A DNA stretch of 64,000 nucleotides, from the NCBI RefSeq assembly GCF_040905785.1, contig NZ_JBBDQW010000006.1:124001-188000 (forward strand), in the 5' to 3' direction. The notes under the pieces were generated by a model, which did not search any database, was not told where the DNA came from, and saw only the letters and a program-made list of their open reading frames with translations. The DNA comes from Tistlia sp040905785 (lineage in GTDB: Bacteria > Pseudomonadota > Alphaproteobacteria > Kiloniellales > DSM-21159). Shown in pieces: positions 7,418-16,508 of the stretch (position 1 is the first letter of the stretch; every line of letters starts with the position of its first letter). The position numbers and the translations under genes were made by a program.

Positions 7418-8365
7418 TCAGTACTTGATCTTCTGGGACCGCCGCGCCGAGCGCAGCATGGGCTTGACGATCTGCTTGGCGTAGAGCGCCGGCCGCGACG
7501 ACATCACCAGGTAGGCGAGGTTCGGCAGCACGCTGTCGCCCTGGAGGATCGCCTTGGAGAGGAGCTGCAGGCCGAGCCTCGGATGCGTCAGGTAGAGGTG
7601 CCGGCCGACCCGCGTGTAGCGGGTGCCCAGGATGGTCCGCCGCTCGGCGGGCGTTATCCTGGAGCCGAGGGTGGCGACGTGGCGCCGCACCATCGCCAGC
7701 TCGTTCTCGACCCGCCACAGCACGTTCTCGTTCGACAGGCTGCCGGCGCGCAGGTAGACGCGGACCAGGGGGCGGTCGACGAAGGCGAGATCCCCGACCA
7801 TCGACAACCGGATCCAGAGATCCTGGTCCTCGGCGACCCTGAGCGCCTCGTTGAAGGGCCCGGCCTGCGCCAGGGCCTCGCGCCGGACCACGACCGAGGG
7901 CGTGCCGATGAAGTTGTAGGCCAGCAGGGTTCGCCAGACCTCCGGTCCGGAGCGGGGCTCGAGCCGGTCGTAGAGCCAGCTTTCCTCTTCGGTCCCCTCC
8001 TTGACGGCGATGCAGCGGGACGAGGCGAAGACCGCCGCCGGGTTGCTCTCCAGGGCCGCCAGCTGGGCCGTGAGCTTGCCCGGAAGCCAGGCGTCGTCGG
8101 CATCAAGGAAGGCGATGAAGGCGCCCTTGGCTAGGGCGATGCCGCGATTGCGTGCCGCCGAGGCGCCCTTGCGCCCCGGGTTCGCCGCCAGCACCAGGTT
8201 CGGCAGTCCGAGGCTCTTGACCGCCTCGACCGTCCGGTCGCTGCTGCCGTCGTCGACGACGATGATCTCCAGGTCCTCGAAGCGCTGCTCGACCACGGAG
8301 CTCAGGGCGCGGACGATGGTTTCCTCGGCGTTGAAGCAGGGTATGACGACGCTGACCTGGACCAT
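7418..8365 (-). CDS. Glycosyltransferase family 2
   Basis: This 315-residue GT-A glycosyltransferase opens MVQVSVVIPCFNAEETIVRA. It has the nucleotide-binding IIVVDDGSSDRT, the metal-binding FLDADDAWLPG (DxD) and AEDQDLWIRL, all typical of inverting family 2 enzymes. The C-terminal ~80 residues are basic and could form a membrane-associated helix (KQIVKPMLRSARRSQKIKY). Its ATG overlaps the stop of the amidotransferase gene by one base (TGATG), which indicates tight coupling. The sugar is not predictable. Confidence 0.9.
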   Translation of the reverse strand: MVQVSVVIPCFNAEETIVRALSSVVEQRFEDLEIIVVDDGSSDRTVEAVKSLGLPNLVLAANPGRKGASAARNRGIALAKGAFIAFLDADDAWLPGKLTAQLAALESNPAAVFASSRCIAVKEGTEEESWLYDRLEPRSGPEVWRTLLAYNFIGTPSVVVRREALAQAGPFNEALRVAEDQDLWIRLSMVGDLAFVDRPLVRVYLRAGSLSNENVLWRVENELAMVRRHVATLGSRITPAERRTILGTRYTRVGRHLYLTHPRLGLQLLSKAILQGDSVLPNLAYLVMSSRPALYAKQIVKPMLRSARRSQKIKY

Positions 8366-10338
8366 CAGAGGCGCACCGCCGTCGGCTCGGCCGTCCGGAT
8401 CGGCGGCGCCAGGTCGGCAGGCCCCGGCGCCTGGGCCGCCTCGCCTGCCGCCGCCCAGTCCTGGGCCAGGAAGGCGTCGAACATCAGCAGGCTCCAGATC
8501 GCCTGGCTGTGGTCGCGCGCGCCGCTGCGGTGTTCGCGCACCACGGCCTGCAGCCCGTCCGGGTCGATGATCCCGGTTTCGGCCAGCCTGCCGCTGCCGA
8601 CGAGGGTGTCGAGCCGGCCTGCGAGGCCGCGCTGCATCCACTTCGCCAGCGGCAGCGAGAAGCCCTGCTTGCGGCGATAGAGCAGCTCGGCGGGCACCAG
8701 CGGCTCGAAGGCGCGCTTGACCAGGATCTTGCCCTCGCGGTTCGCCATGCGGTCGGCGAGCGGCAGCCCGGCGGCCCATTCGGCGAGCTCGTGGTCGAGC
8801 AGCGGCGGCCGCACCTCGAGGCCGTGGGCCATGCTCGCGCGGTCGACCTTGACCAGCATGCGGCCCGGCAGCCAGGTCTTGAAGTCGAGATACTGGGCCA
8901 GGCCCAGGGGGTCGTCGGTCCCTGCCCGCTCGGCGTGGCGGGCGAGCACGGATTCGGGGCGGTAGTCGCCCAGCGACTGCTGGAAATCGGCGGTCAGCAG
9001 GCGCCGGCGCTCGCTGTCCGGCAGCACGGTGACGCTGCGGAAGTAGCCGGTGACGCTGTCCTGCGCCAGCGACTCGAAGGTCGACTTGCCGCGCAGCCAC
9101 TGCGGCGCCCGGTCGAGCTTCGGATAGTGCCGCGCGAGCGGGGCGAAGAGGCCGCGCCGGAGGCCTTCCGGCAGGTGCCGGCGCAGGCGTTCCTGCATCA
9201 GGAAGAACCAGTAGCGCCGGTAGCCGGCAAAGAGCTCGTCGCCGCCGTCGCCCGACATGGCGACGGTAACCCGCTCGCGCGCCAGCCGGCTGACGAGGTA
9301 GGTCGGCAGGGCGGAGCTGTCGGCGAAGGGCTCGCCGTACGCCTTCGCCAGGGTCTCGATCATGGCGCAGGAGTCGACGGCGACGGTCCGCTCCAGGTGG
9401 TCGGTGCCGTAGCGCTCGGCGACGAGCCGCGCGAAGGGCCGCTCGTCGACCGCCGGGTCGTCGAAGCCGATCGTCGAGGTTTGCACCGGGGCGTCGGAGA
9501 GGCCGGCCATCAGCGCGACGATGCCGCTCGAGTCGACCCCGCCGGACAAGAAGGAGCCCAGGGGCACGTCGCTCATCCGGCGCAGCGCGACGCTCTCGGT
9601 CAGCCGCTCGACCAGTTCCTCGCGGCGATCGACGCCGTCGGCCGCGCTCGGATCGAAGCAGATGTTCCAGTAGGCGCGCGGCTCCGGCCGGCCCGCCTGT
9701 CCCCGGCGCAGCGTCAGGCTGTACCCTGGCTCGAGCTTGCAGATCCCGGCGAAGATCGACTTGGGATCGGGCACGTAGCCGTAGGCGAAGTAGTCGGCCA
9801 CCGCGCTGTTGTCGAGCGAGGGCGCGCCGCCGAGGCCGACGACCACGGCGCGCAGTTCCGAGGCGAAGACCAGGAGGCCGTCGGGGGTTACGGCATAGTA
9901 GAGCGGCCGCTCGCCGACGCGGTCGCGCGACAGGAACAGGCTGTCGGCCGCCCGGTCCCAGATCGCGAAGGCGAACATGCCGCGCAGGCGTGTCGGCAGG
10001 CTCTCGCCCCACTCCTCCCAGCCGTGGACCAGGACCTCGGTGTCGCAGCGCGTCTCGAAGCGATGGCCGTCGGCGAGCTCGCGCCTCAGCGCCTCGTGAT
10101 TGTAGATCTCGCCGTTGTAGGTCGTCAGGACCGTGCCGTCCTCGTTGGCCATCGGCTGGCCGCCGCCGGCGAGGTCGACGATCGAGAGGCGCCGGTGCCC
10201 GAGGCTGAGGCCCGGCTCGTGATGGAAGCCGGAGCCGTCGGGACCGCGGTGGGCGAGCGCAGCCGTCATCCGCTCCACCCGCGCCGGGTCGAGCGGTCGC
10301 CGGCCGCGCAGATCGAAGAGTCCCGCAATGCCGCACAT
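8365..10338 (-). CDS. XrtA-associated amidotransferase 1 (asparagine synthase-like)
   Basis: This 657-residue class II glutamine amidotransferase is fused to an asparagine synthetase domain. The start is fixed by the catalytic N-terminal Cys (MCGIAGLFD); the longer upstream frame would bury it. The glutaminase part has HRGPDGSGFHHE, HRRLSIVD and YNGEIYNHEAL. The synthetase part has the PP-loop SFLSGGVDSSG, then MSGDGGDELFAGY and DFKTWLPGRMLVKVDRASM. Family members of this length sit beside exosortase A genes and are thought to amidate a sugar or another component of the exopolysaccharide. The substrate is unknown. The gene lies 14 bases after the exosortase gene. Confidence 0.92.
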   Translation of the reverse strand: MCGIAGLFDLRGRRPLDPARVERMTAALAHRGPDGSGFHHEPGLSLGHRRLSIVDLAGGGQPMANEDGTVLTTYNGEIYNHEALRRELADGHRFETRCDTEVLVHGWEEWGESLPTRLRGMFAFAIWDRAADSLFLSRDRVGERPLYYAVTPDGLLVFASELRAVVVGLGGAPSLDNSAVADYFAYGYVPDPKSIFAGICKLEPGYSLTLRRGQAGRPEPRAYWNICFDPSAADGVDRREELVERLTESVALRRMSDVPLGSFLSGGVDSSGIVALMAGLSDAPVQTSTIGFDDPAVDERPFARLVAERYGTDHLERTVAVDSCAMIETLAKAYGEPFADSSALPTYLVSRLARERVTVAMSGDGGDELFAGYRRYWFFLMQERLRRHLPEGLRRGLFAPLARHYPKLDRAPQWLRGKSTFESLAQDSVTGYFRSVTVLPDSERRRLLTADFQQSLGDYRPESVLARHAERAGTDDPLGLAQYLDFKTWLPGRMLVKVDRASMAHGLEVRPPLLDHELAEWAAGLPLADRMANREGKILVKRAFEPLVPAELLYRRKQGFSLPLAKWMQRGLAGRLDTLVGSGRLAETGIIDPDGLQAVVREHRSGARDHSQAIWSLLMFDAFLAQDWAAAGEAAQAPGPADLAPPIRTAEPTAVRL

Positions 10339-10352
10339 GTCCGTCAGCCCTG

Positions 10353-11900
10353 CTACTCGGCGCCGCGGGTGCCGGCCCGCGACGGCAGCACCGGCGCCGC
10401 CTGCTGCAGGAAGCGGCGAATCCGCTCCAGGGCGCTCTCGACGTCGTTCACGACCGGCGTGCTGACCAGGAAGGCCGCAGCCGGCGCCTCGCGCAGCTGC
10501 ATCCGGGCCGCGGCCTGGCGCAGCTTGAGGCTGAGGGCGTCGTCGACGAAGACGCCGTCGATCCAGTAGAAGACGGCGACCAGGCGCCGCTCGCCGCCGC
10601 GGTCGATCCGGAACACGCGTCCGGGCGCGGGCAGCCCGCCGATCTCGGCGCTCCAGGTCCTGGTGTCGACCCGCGTCCAGTCCTTGCCGAACAGCAGGTT
10701 GGAACCGTGGATCAGCTCGGCGCCCTGGCGCTGATAGCGGTAGTAGGCGAGGTAGAGGTCGAGCGGCACGCCCTCGACCTCGTAGCGCGCACGCTCGATC
10801 GCGTCGGCCGAAGCGAACTCCGGCTGCCAGGCGCCGCCGGTCTCGGCCGAGGGCCAGCCGGTCGACGCCAGCGTGGGCAGCGCCTCCTCGCCGCTCGCCG
10901 CGGCGCGGGTCATCAGCAGGCCCCAGACCGGCCCGGCCAGGGCGACGGCGATCGCCAGCGCGGCGAAGCCGATGCCCAGCCGGCGCCGGTCGGACGCCGG
11001 TCGCGGCGCCGCGGCCGCGGGCTCGACCGTGCCCAGGCCGGCCATGCCGCGGTCGGCGAAGAGGTTGCCGACGAACAGCGAAAGCAGCATCACTATCGTG
11101 AAGAAGCCCCAGCCGTAGACCAGGTGGTCGACGCCGACGGCGACCGTGTTGTCGGTCTTGTAGGCGACGTAGATGATGCCGAAGGCGCGCAGGCCGTTGG
11201 CGAGGATGGGGATGATCGTGGCCAGGGCCATGAAGGCCACCCACTTCCACCAAACCCGGTAGGTGAAGTGGCAGAACAGGAAGGCGACGACGAGGTTGGC
11301 GATCAGGAAGCGCAGCCCGGCGCAGGCCTCGGCGACCTCGAAGAAGCCGGTCGGAGTCTGGATCAGCACGCCCTCGTGGAACACCGGGATGCCGATCAGG
11401 CGCAGCAGGCGGACCGAGAACTGCGCCGTCACGTCCTGCAGCGCCGGCACCAGCTCCTCGCCGAAGGGCACCATGGCGAAGGCGAAGAGCAGCGGGAACC
11501 ACAGGACCCGGGCAGCCCGCCAGCCCATCAGGGCGGGGACCAGGCCGGCCAGCAGGCCGATCAGGCCGAGCTGCTGGAAGAACAGGACGTCGCCCGCCGA
11601 GCCGAGCGCCCAGAGCAGGCCGAAGGGAACAAGGCAGAGCGCGCCGAGGGCCGAGCCGGTCGGCTCGACCAGCGCGAGCCGTCGCCGCTGCCGCCAGACC
11701 AGGAACAGGCAGATCGGCAGCACGATGAAGCCATGGTGATAGGTCGTGGTCGTCGACCAGGTGCCGATCATGGCTGCCACGACCTCGCGGCCGGCCAGCA
11801 GCAGCAGCGCCGCTCCGACCGCGTAGGCCGTCAGGCTGCGCTGCCAGGCGCTGCTCGACAGGGGATGCGGATGGACCCGCGCGAGCGGCGAATCAGTCAT
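10353..11900 (-). CDS. xrtA: Exosortase A fused to EpsI domain
   Basis: This 515-residue membrane protein is the transpeptidase-like enzyme that processes PEP-CTERM proteins. Eight or so hydrophobic segments fill residues 25-280. The catalytic set is present: Cys193 in EACAGLRFLIAN, Arg238 in ILANGLRAFGII, and His259 in VDHLVYGWGFF. After another membrane helix (~305-325) comes a periplasmic EpsI domain (~340-515), here fused to the exosortase rather than encoded separately. Signature XrtA neighbours lie on both sides and a PEP-CTERM substrate is encoded at 4245, so the assignment is firm. Confidence 0.95.
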   Translation of the reverse strand: MTDSPLARVHPHPLSSSAWQRSLTAYAVGAALLLLAGREVVAAMIGTWSTTTTYHHGFIVLPICLFLVWRQRRRLALVEPTGSALGALCLVPFGLLWALGSAGDVLFFQQLGLIGLLAGLVPALMGWRAARVLWFPLLFAFAMVPFGEELVPALQDVTAQFSVRLLRLIGIPVFHEGVLIQTPTGFFEVAEACAGLRFLIANLVVAFLFCHFTYRVWWKWVAFMALATIIPILANGLRAFGIIYVAYKTDNTVAVGVDHLVYGWGFFTIVMLLSLFVGNLFADRGMAGLGTVEPAAAAPRPASDRRRLGIGFAALAIAVALAGPVWGLLMTRAAASGEEALPTLASTGWPSAETGGAWQPEFASADAIERARYEVEGVPLDLYLAYYRYQRQGAELIHGSNLLFGKDWTRVDTRTWSAEIGGLPAPGRVFRIDRGGERRLVAVFYWIDGVFVDDALSLKLRQAAARMQLREAPAAAFLVSTPVVNDVESALERIRRFLQQAAPVLPSRAGTRGAE

Positions 11901-11915
11901 TGGGGCGGGTTCCCG

Positions 11916-13172
11916 TCATGCCGGTACGGCCAGGGGCGCGGAGCAATCCGCACCCGGTGCCGCGCGCTCCAGGGCGCGTTGAAGGATGAGATCCAGCTCG
12001 CGCTCGCGGGCCTGCCAGGAGAACTGCTCGCGGACCAGGGTCCGAGCCGCGGCACCGAGATCGCGGACGAGGTCCGGCTCCTCTAGCAGTCGGCAGACCG
12101 CGGCGGCGAAGCTGCCGGGCTCGCCGGCGACCAGCAGGTCACGACCGGCGACGCACTCGATGCCTTCGCGCGCCTCGGGCGTCGCGACGACGGCGCGGGC
12201 CATGGCCATGGCCTCTAGCACCTTGTTCTGGATGCCGCGGGCGACCCGCAGCGGCGCGACGACGGCCTCGGCGTGGGCGAGGTAGGGGCAGACGCTCTCG
12301 ACGCGCCCGGTCACCCGCACGCCCTCCAGGTCCGCGAGCTGCTGCACGGCGGCCGTGGGCCGGGCGCCGATGATGCTGAAGACGGCCTGCGGGTGGCGCC
12401 GGCGCACCAGCGGCAGGATCTCGCGCGCGAACCAGGCGACCGCCTCGACGTTGGCGCGGTAGTCCATGGCCCCGGTGAAGACGAGGCTGCGTTCGCCCGC
12501 CGGGAAGGGCGAGGCCCAGTCCCGCCCGGAGTCGAACTGCACGAGGTCGACGCCGTTGCCGACGGCGCCGACGGCGGCCTCGTCCAGCCCGGTCTTGCAG
12601 CGGAACAGGGCCGCTTCGGGCTCGCTGACCAGGGTGCTGAAGGCGGCGCGCTCGGCGATCCGCCGTTCCTCGCGCTCGAGCAGCCGCGCCTCGCGGGCGA
12701 ACAGCCAAGACAGCGGCGGCTTCGCCTCCTCGGCGTACTGCCGCCACTTCTCGGAATCGACGTCGACGAAGTCGACGATCACGGGCGGGCCGCCGCGGCC
12801 GGCCAGGGCGAAGGGCGCGACGCCCGAGGAAAAGACGTAGACGAATTTCAGCGGCCGCTCCGCGATCACCCGACGCGCCCAGCGCCGCAGCCCGGCCTTG
12901 CGGAAGTAGGCGAAGGTCAGCGGCTCGCCCGTCAGCAGGCCGCTCAGGCTGAGCAGCTTCTGGCGGCGCGGCGAGATCTCCTCCACGTGCAGGCTGGCGA
13001 CGCGCTCGGCCAGGAACGGCAGATGCGCGCGGTCGTCCGGGTCGTCGAGCAGGCAGCCGAGGTGGACCCGATAGCGCGACGCCAGGTGGCGCAGCACGTG
13101 CCACGAGCGGATCTTGTCGCCCTTGTCCGGGGGATAGGGAATCCGGTGGGACAGAAAAAGGATCTCGTCCAT
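11916..13172 (-). CDS. XrtA/PEP-CTERM-associated glycosyltransferase (Stp1 type)
   Basis: This 418-residue GT-B glycosyltransferase of the PEP-CTERM/EpsH1-associated family starts MDEILFLSHRIPYPPDKGDK, the family's signature opening (RIPYPPDKGDKIRS). DFVDVDSEKWRQYA and LVFTGAMDYRANVEAV are further family hallmarks. The donor site is APLRVARGIQNKVLEAMAMA. It is expected to add one residue of the exopolysaccharide repeat at the inner membrane. It lies 7 bases after the FemAB-like gene and 15 before the exosortase gene, inside the operon. Confidence 0.92.
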   Translation of the reverse strand: MDEILFLSHRIPYPPDKGDKIRSWHVLRHLASRYRVHLGCLLDDPDDRAHLPFLAERVASLHVEEISPRRQKLLSLSGLLTGEPLTFAYFRKAGLRRWARRVIAERPLKFVYVFSSGVAPFALAGRGGPPVIVDFVDVDSEKWRQYAEEAKPPLSWLFAREARLLEREERRIAERAAFSTLVSEPEAALFRCKTGLDEAAVGAVGNGVDLVQFDSGRDWASPFPAGERSLVFTGAMDYRANVEAVAWFAREILPLVRRRHPQAVFSIIGARPTAAVQQLADLEGVRVTGRVESVCPYLAHAEAVVAPLRVARGIQNKVLEAMAMARAVVATPEAREGIECVAGRDLLVAGEPGSFAAAVCRLLEEPDLVRDLGAAARTLVREQFSWQARERELDLILQRALERAAPGADCSAPLAVPA

Positions 13173-13179
13173 CGGCGTT

Positions 13180-14262
13180 TCAGCCCAGCTGCCGGGCGAC
13201 CAGGGGGCCGACCCGCCTGGACAGCCACAGCGGCAGGTGCTGCCAGGTTCGCACCATCATCCGGTACTTGGGGTTCAGCGGGTTCACGTCGGGCAGCGCG
13301 CGCGCCCGCACCAGATGATACTGGTAGCTGAGCGGCTGCGGCTCGAAGCCCCAGAACCTCTTGTAGTCGTAGGAACCGGTGCCGGTCTTGCTGCGGCCGA
13401 AGTCGAAGATCCGAACCCCGCGCGCCGCCGCCCGCTGCATCAGCGTCCAGTAGAGGTAGTCGAAGGCGTGATGCCCGCGCGCCGCTGGGGTGGCGCCGGC
13501 GAAGTAGGGCAGCACCTGGTCGCGGAAGAAGAAGCTCAGGAGCGAGGCCAGCCCTTCGCCGTCCTTGCGGATCAGCGACAGCTCCGTCGCGTCCGGAAAC
13601 TCCTCGAGGATCGCCTCGACGAAGCGCTGGGAGAAGACTGGGGTGCCGTGGTTGCGCAGGGATTCGGCATAGAGCGCGTAGACCTCCGCGACCGGCGCGT
13701 CGATCTCGACGCTCAGGTCCGACTTGATCGCCTTGCGCACGTCGGCGCGCTTCTTGCGCGGGATCGCCTTCAGGTTCTCCTCGTCGTCCTCGGCCAGCGG
13801 GCGGCGAAAGACCGCGTAGGTCCCGTCCTTGACCAGCCAGTCGTCGAGGACCGCCGTCTCGGAACGCAGCTCGACGTAGTCGACGCCGCGCTCGCGTCCG
13901 ATCTCGGCGGCGCGCTCCGCCAGCAGGCGCCGCGCCGGGTCGCTCGCAGCGGCGATGCCGCCGCCGACCGTGAAGCCCGTCGAGATCAGCGCCTTGCCGA
14001 AGATCGGCGAACTGACCAGCACCAGCGGCAGGACACCCTCGATCGCCTCCTCCCGCTCGGCCAGCAGGTACCAGGTGCGGTGGCCGTGCGCCTTGCGGAC
14101 GACCTCCGACCAGCCGAAGCGGTGGAAGAAGGTGGCTTCCTCGCAGCCCTCGACGAAGTCGTCCCAGCGCGGGCGGTCAGCCGCCTCGGCGGCGCGCACC
14201 CGCAGGGCGGGCGGGGTCGCGGAAGCCGCGGGCGGCATTTCGGGCTTGAGCATGGCGGACAT
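13180..14262 (-). CDS. FemAB-family XrtA/PEP-CTERM-associated protein
   Basis: This 360-residue protein has the double-GNAT FemAB-like fold. Key segments are FFHRFGWSEVVRKAHGHRTW, the central basic helix IPRKKRADVRKAIKSDL, FFFRDQVLPYFAGATPAARG and FDFGRSKTGTGSYDYKRFWG; the last is characteristic of the exosortase-linked FemAB relative. FemAB proteins transfer amino acids from aminoacyl-tRNA to peptidoglycan. The XrtA relatives are assumed to modify a surface polymer or lipid-linked sugar, but the reaction is not known. It starts 4 bases after the deacetylase stop. Confidence 0.92.
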   Translation of the reverse strand: MSAMLKPEMPPAASATPPALRVRAAEAADRPRWDDFVEGCEEATFFHRFGWSEVVRKAHGHRTWYLLAEREEAIEGVLPLVLVSSPIFGKALISTGFTVGGGIAAASDPARRLLAERAAEIGRERGVDYVELRSETAVLDDWLVKDGTYAVFRRPLAEDDEENLKAIPRKKRADVRKAIKSDLSVEIDAPVAEVYALYAESLRNHGTPVFSQRFVEAILEEFPDATELSLIRKDGEGLASLLSFFFRDQVLPYFAGATPAARGHHAFDYLYWTLMQRAAARGVRIFDFGRSKTGTGSYDYKRFWGFEPQPLSYQYHLVRARALPDVNPLNPKYRMMVRTWQHLPLWLSRRVGPLVARQLG

Positions 14263-14266
14263 AGCT

Positions 14267-15229
14267 TTAGGCCGTCGCAGCCAAGCGCGGCGCCGCGGCC
14301 GGGGCGTTGTCGACCTGGACGGCGGGAGTGTGCACGAGGCCGTAGCGGCGGTCGATGCGGTCCCAGGCGAAGTCGCGCAGCAGGCGTTCGAGCTTGCCTT
14401 CCATGGCCGACAGGCGGCTGTAGTGGCGCAGCCTGGCGCGGGCCGGCAGCCGCTCGGCGACCGGCTGTCCCGGATCGACTTCCCAGGGGTGCAGGTAGAA
14501 GGTCGCCGGCAGACCGTCGAGCCGGTTCAGGCGGGCGATGTTCATGCGGCTCCAGGCGTAGGGCAGCAGCCGGAAGAAGCCACCGCCGCCGCAGGACAGG
14601 CGCTTGCCGAAGCGCTCGACCACGGCGACCGGGATCTCGAGCAGCCCGGTCTGCTGGCAGCGCACCGGGTGGCGTGGGTGGTCGGGCGCGCCGTAGTGGT
14701 CGTGCGCGATCGGGTGCAGGCTGGAGCTGTAGTGGTGGCCGGTCTCGACCAGGCACTCGTAGGCCCAGGGGGTGCGTTCGCAGATCGAGAAGCTGGGCGC
14801 GCGGTAGCCGATCACCGCCCGGCCGGCGAGCTCCTCGAGCAGGTCCTTGGTCCGGCGCAGGTCCTCGGTGAAGGCCTCGGGGGTCAGCTCGAAGACCTTC
14901 TGGTGCCCGTACCCGTGGCTCGCCACCTCGTGGCCGCCGCGCGCGATCTCGCGCACCAGATCCGGGAACTCCTCGGCGACGACGCCGAGCACGAAGAAGG
15001 TCGCCTTGACCCCTGCCCGCTCAAACAGCGCGAGCAGGCGCCGGGTGCTGGCGTCGACGCGGCGCTCGGGAAGGTGCCAGCTGTCACGCGGGTAGGCGCC
15101 GGACAGCGCCCAGACGTGATAGTAGTCCTCGACGTCGACCGAGAGCGCATTGACCATCGCCGCTCCCGCCGGCGCCTGCCAATCCGGGGCCTGCCAATCG
15201 GGGGCCTGCCAGTCCGCCGCCTCAAGCAT
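14267..15229 (-). CDS. XrtA-system polysaccharide deacetylase
   Basis: This NodB-fold deacetylase has about 320 residues. Motifs: NALSVDVEDYYHVWAL with the catalytic Asp-Asp type motif, HEVASHGYGHQKVFEL with the zinc His residues, IGYRAPSFSICERTPW, and HPWEVDPGQP near the C-terminus. It probably deacetylates the growing or exported polysaccharide. The start is uncertain. ATG 15229 overlaps the ATPase stop and is used here because a 3 x 15-bp in-frame repeat (Asp-Trp-Gln-Ala-Pro) then falls inside the protein. ATG 15157, preceded by GGGAG, would give the usual family N-terminus. ATG 15259 is a third option. Confidence 0.9.
   Translation of the reverse strand: MLEAADWQAPDWQAPDWQAPAGAAMVNALSVDVEDYYHVWALSGAYPRDSWHLPERRVDASTRRLLALFERAGVKATFFVLGVVAEEFPDLVREIARGGHEVASHGYGHQKVFELTPEAFTEDLRRTKDLLEELAGRAVIGYRAPSFSICERTPWAYECLVETGHHYSSSLHPIAHDHYGAPDHPRHPVRCQQTGLLEIPVAVVERFGKRLSCGGGGFFRLLPYAWSRMNIARLNRLDGLPATFYLHPWEVDPGQPVAERLPARARLRHYSRLSAMEGKLERLLRDFAWDRIDRRYGLVHTPAVQVDNAPAAAPRLAATA
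15174..15218. repeat. Tandem repeat, 3 x 15 bp, at the N-terminus of the deacetylase
   Basis: Three copies of a GCCTGCCAATCCGGG-like unit (units at 15174, 15189, 15204) differ by one to three bases. On the minus strand each encodes Asp-Trp-Gln-Ala-Pro in the deacetylase frame, and the unit length preserves the frame. Confidence 0.85.
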
Positions 15230-16508
15230 CCTGTTCGAGCGCGCCGGGGACACGTCCATCCGCGTTCTCCTGTCTGGGGGTGGCGAGCGGCGCCTTGGCG
15301 ACGAACTCGATCAGCGACTGCAGGGTCTGCCGGAGGGCCGCCTCCTCGGCCGAGACCCGCTCGTCGAGCGAGCCGAGCGTGCGTTTGATCTCCTTCAGCT
15401 GCCCGCGCAGGGTTGTCAGCTCGCGCTTTTCGGCGAAGCCCCCCTTGCCGCGGCTGAGCTCGGCCAGGGCCTGCTCGACGGCCTCGACCCGCTCGGCCAG
15501 GGCTCCGGCCTCGGCGCCCCCCTGGGCAGGGCCCATCGAGTAGCGCTGCAGCAGCTGCTCCAGGCGCCGCTCGAGGTCGAGCCTCTGGCGGCCCTCGCTG
15601 CCGCCGTCGGCCGCCGGCGCGCGCGCCGTGCCGTTGGCCGCGCCGTTCGCGGCGCCTTGCTGGGCCTGGCCGGCGGACGGCTCCGCGGTCAGCTCCCCGC
15701 GCAGGTCCTCCAGCACCTCTGCGACCGTGGCTTCGTTCAGCTCCTCGAGCTCCTCGAGGGCGCCGAACAGCAGCAGGCGGGCGCAGATCTGGTTGATCCG
15801 ACGCGGCAGGCCGCGGCTCGCCTCGTGGATCGCGCGGAAGGCGCCGGGCGTCAGCGCCGGGCGGTCCTGCCACCCGACCAGCCGAAGCCGGTGCTCGATG
15901 TAGCGCCGCGTGTCGTCCTGGTTCAGCGGCTGCAGGTGGAAGGAGGCGACGACGCGCTGGCGCAGCTGCTCCAGGTCCGGGTCGAGCAGGATGTCGCGGA
16001 ACTGCGGCTGCCCGACCAGGAAGATCTGGAAGACCGAGCGGCCCTCGACCTGGAAGTTGGTCAGCATGCGGAACTCTTCGATCGTCCGCTTGGGGATGTT
16101 CTGCGCCTCGTCGACGATCAGCAGGACCCGCTTGCCGGCGCTGTGCTGGCGCCGCAGGAAGCTGGAGAAGGCCTCCAGGGCCGCCGCCTTCTGGCGCTCC
16201 TCGACCTCGAGGTCGAAGGCCGAGACGATGAGCTTCAGGGCCTCGTCGGCTTCCACGGCGCTGGTGACCAGCGTCCTGGCGACGATCCGGGTCTGGTCGA
16301 CCTCGGCGAGCATGTGCTCGATGATCAGCGACTTGCCGGCCCCGATCTCGCCGGTGATGACGATGAAGCCCTCGCCCTGCTCAAGCCCGAAGTTGAGGTA
16401 GTTCAGTGCCTTGCGGTGCACCGAGGTATCGACGAAGAAGCGCGGGTCCGGGGTCAGTCGGAAGGGCGCGGAGCTCAGGCCATAGAAGTCTTCGATGATG
16501 TCCTGCAT
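15222..16508 (-). CDS. XrtA/PEP-CTERM-associated ATPase (ExeA-like AAA)
   Basis: This 428-residue protein opens MQDIIEDFYGLSSAPFRLTP, the ExeA/GspA-like AAA start. It has Walker A GEIGAGKS (~53-60), Walker B VLLIVDEAQNIP, a sensor region FLVGQPQFRDIL and GLPRRINQIC. The AAA module fills residues 1-270. After a low-complexity Ala/Gly linker comes a C-terminal coiled coil (~330-400). It is one of the genes always found with exosortase A and is thought to act in polymer assembly or export at the inner membrane. Its ATG overlaps the stop of the beta-barrel gene by one base. Confidence 0.92.
   Translation of the reverse strand: MQDIIEDFYGLSSAPFRLTPDPRFFVDTSVHRKALNYLNFGLEQGEGFIVITGEIGAGKSLIIEHMLAEVDQTRIVARTLVTSAVEADEALKLIVSAFDLEVEERQKAAALEAFSSFLRRQHSAGKRVLLIVDEAQNIPKRTIEEFRMLTNFQVEGRSVFQIFLVGQPQFRDILLDPDLEQLRQRVVASFHLQPLNQDDTRRYIEHRLRLVGWQDRPALTPGAFRAIHEASRGLPRRINQICARLLLFGALEELEELNEATVAEVLEDLRGELTAEPSAGQAQQGAANGAANGTARAPAADGGSEGRQRLDLERRLEQLLQRYSMGPAQGGAEAGALAERVEAVEQALAELSRGKGGFAEKRELTTLRGQLKEIKRTLGSLDERVSAEEAALRQTLQSLIEFVAKAPLATPRQENADGRVPGALEQDA

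Noticed and set aside
10339..11502. N-terminal extension of the amidotransferase into the exosortase gene
   Set aside because: The catalytic Cys must follow the first Met, which fixes the start at 10338; the upstream frame is a shadow of the exosortase gene.
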